Below, piece after piece: positions 62,625 through 64,000 of a DNA stretch of 64,000 nt (within the stretch, counting starts at the first letter, position 1; each line of letters starts with the position of its first letter). The notes below the pieces were generated by a model, which saw only the letters and a program-made list of their open reading frames with translations, ran no database searches and had not been told where the DNA came from. The DNA is taken from contig JALSNX010000027.1 in NCBI GenBank assembly GCA_026986775.1, positions 1-64,000 of the forward strand, in the 5' to 3' direction. The DNA comes from Caldifarciminota bacterium (lineage in GTDB: Bacteria > Hydrothermota > Hydrothermia > UBA1063 > CAJXJZ01). The position numbers and the translations under genes were made by a program.

Positions 62625-63738
62625 AAAATCGTGGAAGATTCCTCTCTTTGACCTTTCCTTTGGAGAGGAGGAAAAAGAAGCAGTTTCAAGGGTTTTATCT
62701 TCTGGCTGGATTACACTTGGAGAGGAGACAGAACAGTTTGAACAGGAGTTTGCCCGTTACGTTGGAACAAAATACGCTCTCTTTTTCTCAAGTGGAACAG
62801 CGGCACTTCACGTTGCATACATTTCAGCAGGTATAAAAAAAGAAAGCAGGGTTCTTGTTCCATCATACACTTTTGTATCAACAGTGACACCCCTTATATG
62901 GTGCGGTGCTCACATAATATTCGGAGAAATTTCAGGGGAGCGTAATCTCAATCTCTCACACAGGGAAATTGATGATAAGAAACCGGAGTTTGCAGTTTAT
63001 GTTCCCATTGCGGGCTTCATGGAAGGCCTTGCAGAATTTGCTGAAGAATCACGTAAGAGGAAAGTTGTACTTATTGAAGACTGTTCCCATGCACATGGAA
63101 GTATTTTAAACGGTAAAAGATGTGGCACATTTGGAAAGGTTGGGGTTTACAGCCTTTATTCCAACAAAAATATGACAACAGGTGAAGGTGGCATGCTCGT
63201 TACAGACGATATAGAGATTTATAAAAAGGCAAAACTCCTTCGTTCTCATGGTATGACCCGGCTTGCGTATGAAAGGTATAGAGGAGAATCTGAGGTTTAC
63301 GATATAGTGGAGATAGGATACAATTACAGGGCAACTGAAATGCAGGCGGCCATTGGCAGGGTGCAGCTTAAAAAACTTGACAGGATGAACGAAAAAAGAA
63401 GGGAACTTGTCAGACTATACAGAAGCCTGTTTGCTGAAGTAAATGAGATAAAAATTCCCTTTACACATTTTGGAACAGGTTCAAATTACATTTTTCCTAT
63501 ACTGGTGCCGGCAGAAAAAAGGGCTGCGATTCTGCATAAACTTACACAGGAGGGCATTCAGACGTCATGGCATTACAGGCCAGTCCATACCTTTTCAGCC
63601 ATAAAGAAGAAAGTCGGGTTATTTCATTTACCTCTTACAGAAAGCATCGCTCAGAGAGAGATTACCCTTCCCCTTTATCCAGACATGAGCCCTGAAATGG
63701 TCAGGGAGGTTGTTAATGCCACGAAAGATTCGCTCTGA
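62596..63738 (+). CDS. DegT/DnrJ/EryC1/StrS-family PLP aminotransferase
   Basis: The protein has the sugar-aminotransferase layout IPLFDLSFGEEEKEAVSRVLSSGWITLGEETEQFE, SGTAALHVAYI, LIEDCSHAHGS and SLYSNKNMTTGEGGMLVT with the PLP lysine. It would transaminate a nucleotide-linked keto-sugar for surface glycan or antibiotic-like sugar synthesis. The start is uncertain. The only usual start is TTG at 62596, overlapping pnp by 29 bases without a clear ribosome binding site (380 aa). ATT at 62620 (372 aa) overlaps the pnp stop, follows GGGAG and would give the usual short N terminus (KKSWKIPLFD). Confidence 0.9.
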   Translation: MAGEDGSTIKKSWKIPLFDLSFGEEEKEAVSRVLSSGWITLGEETEQFEQEFARYVGTKYALFFSSGTAALHVAYISAGIKKESRVLVPSYTFVSTVTPLIWCGAHIIFGEISGERNLNLSHREIDDKKPEFAVYVPIAGFMEGLAEFAEESRKRKVVLIEDCSHAHGSILNGKRCGTFGKVGVYSLYSNKNMTTGEGGMLVTDDIEIYKKAKLLRSHGMTRLAYERYRGESEVYDIVEIGYNYRATEMQAAIGRVQLKKLDRMNEKRRELVRLYRSLFAEVNEIKIPFTHFGTGSNYIFPILVPAEKRAAILHKLTQEGIQTSWHYRPVHTFSAIKKKVGLFHLPLTESIAQREITLPLYPDMSPEMVREVVNATKDSL

Positions 63739-64000
63739 GCGTGGAGAGCTTATTAAAAAGCGTATATTCGGAGAATTCGGGGTATTTACCTTTGCACTTC
63801 CCAAAATAGCGGAAGAAGTTATGCCGGGACAGTTTGTTATGCTTAAAATTAAAGATGAAAAGGACCCGCTGTTAGCACGACCCTTTTCCGTATTCTATGC
63901 AGAGGATAAAGTACTGGAACTCTTTGTAAAAAGGGTGGGTAGAACTACAACGGAACTTTTTGCTCTTAATACAGGAGAAAGGGTCAATTTCCTGGGACCG
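63716..64000 (+). CDS. pyrK: PyrK-like dihydroorotate dehydrogenase electron-transfer subunit (partial)
   Basis: An open frame runs from ATG 63716 off the window end (95 codons seen). It has AGGGAGG upstream and overlaps the aminotransferase stop. The product has a ferredoxin-reductase-like FAD domain: PGQFVMLKI, then ARPFSVFYAEDKVLELFVKRVGRTTTELF, matching the RPFS flavin motif of PyrK. It would transfer electrons to dihydroorotate dehydrogenase. The Fe-S C-terminal half lies outside the window, so the call rests on the N-terminal third. Confidence 0.85.
   Translation, partial: MPRKIRSERGELIKKRIFGEFGVFTFALPKIAEEVMPGQFVMLKIKDEKDPLLARPFSVFYAEDKVLELFVKRVGRTTTELFALNTGERVNFLGP

Overview
The window reads as chromosomal DNA of an anaerobic, probably thermophilic, diderm bacterium. 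It is AT-rich by eye. An outer membrane is indicated by two TonB-dependent receptors, a TolC/adaptor/RND pump and several beta-barrel-like proteins. Two large secreted proteins end in a type IX (Por) secretion-like C-terminal sorting domain. Two complete ferredoxin-linked 2-oxoacid oxidoreductases and ATP-type PEP carboxykinase suggest ferredoxin-based anaerobic central metabolism. This mix fits the FCB/WOR-3-like part of the tree, but that is an inference and no marker here settles it. Housekeeping promoters look like ordinary sigma-70 sites (TTGACA-like, 16-18 bp, TATAAT). One good sigma-54 site is also present.

Layout. 1-5.6 kb: two secreted proteins, the second with an M23-like domain and a sorting domain. 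5.7-8.9 kb: a cobalamin riboswitch controlling a BtuB-like receptor, a BtuG-like beta-propeller lipoprotein and a cysteine-rich protein. 9-12.6 kb: RicT/PSP1 protein, a PASTA protein, a secreted protein of a family often mislabelled asparagine synthetase B, an MBL hydrolase and an unknown. 12.6-15.5 kb: Hsp20, tRNA-Ala(UGC), SerA-like dehydrogenase, GAF-GGDEF-like protein. 15.6-21 kb: a eukaryote-like signalling operon (VWA, zinc ribbon-FHA, zinc ribbon-PP2C, zinc ribbon-Ser/Thr kinase-WD40). 21-22.5 kb: a dolichol-phosphate-mannose synthase-like glycosyltransferase and a UPF0014 (FetB-like) permease. 22.5-30.8 kb: two divergent porGDAB-type clusters and an M18 aminopeptidase. 31 kb: a sigma-54-driven small secreted acidic/proline-rich peptide. 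31.4-41.5 kb: a glycosyltransferase, a Fur-family regulator, and a ten-gene minus-strand run (trkH, trkA, TPR, pckA, prenyl synthase, YuiD-like, M50 protease, fabH, HAD phosphatase, inositol monophosphatase). 41.5-48.7 kb: two envelope proteins and a TetR-controlled RND efflux operon. 48.8-52.5 kb: an unknown secreted protein coupled to a TonB-dependent receptor, then a DUF4097-type repeat protein. 52.6-64 kb: formyltransferase-like protein, SfsA, an envelope protein, metK-ahcY, a sorting-domain Asp-box protein, DUF1858 protein, rpsO-pnp, a DegT-type aminotransferase and the start of a PyrK-like protein.

How the parts work together. The riboswitch locus is a compact vitamin B12 uptake unit. 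The VWA-FHA-PP2C-kinase operon has a writer, an eraser and a phosphothreonine reader, all carrying zinc ribbons, with its own nearly leaderless promoter. The two POR clusters share a 144-bp divergent control region, and one has a GltD-like fusion whose flavin site looks destroyed. metK and ahcY form a methyl-cycle pair; rpsO-pnp is the classical pair.

The most unusual items are the sigma-54-driven peptide with an upstream repeat array, the kinase/phosphatase/FHA/VWA module, the B12 uptake operon with a perfect 26-bp palindrome inside a coding region, and several genes whose promoter places the transcript start at or next to the start codon. No CRISPR array, insertion sequence, prophage or rRNA gene was seen.
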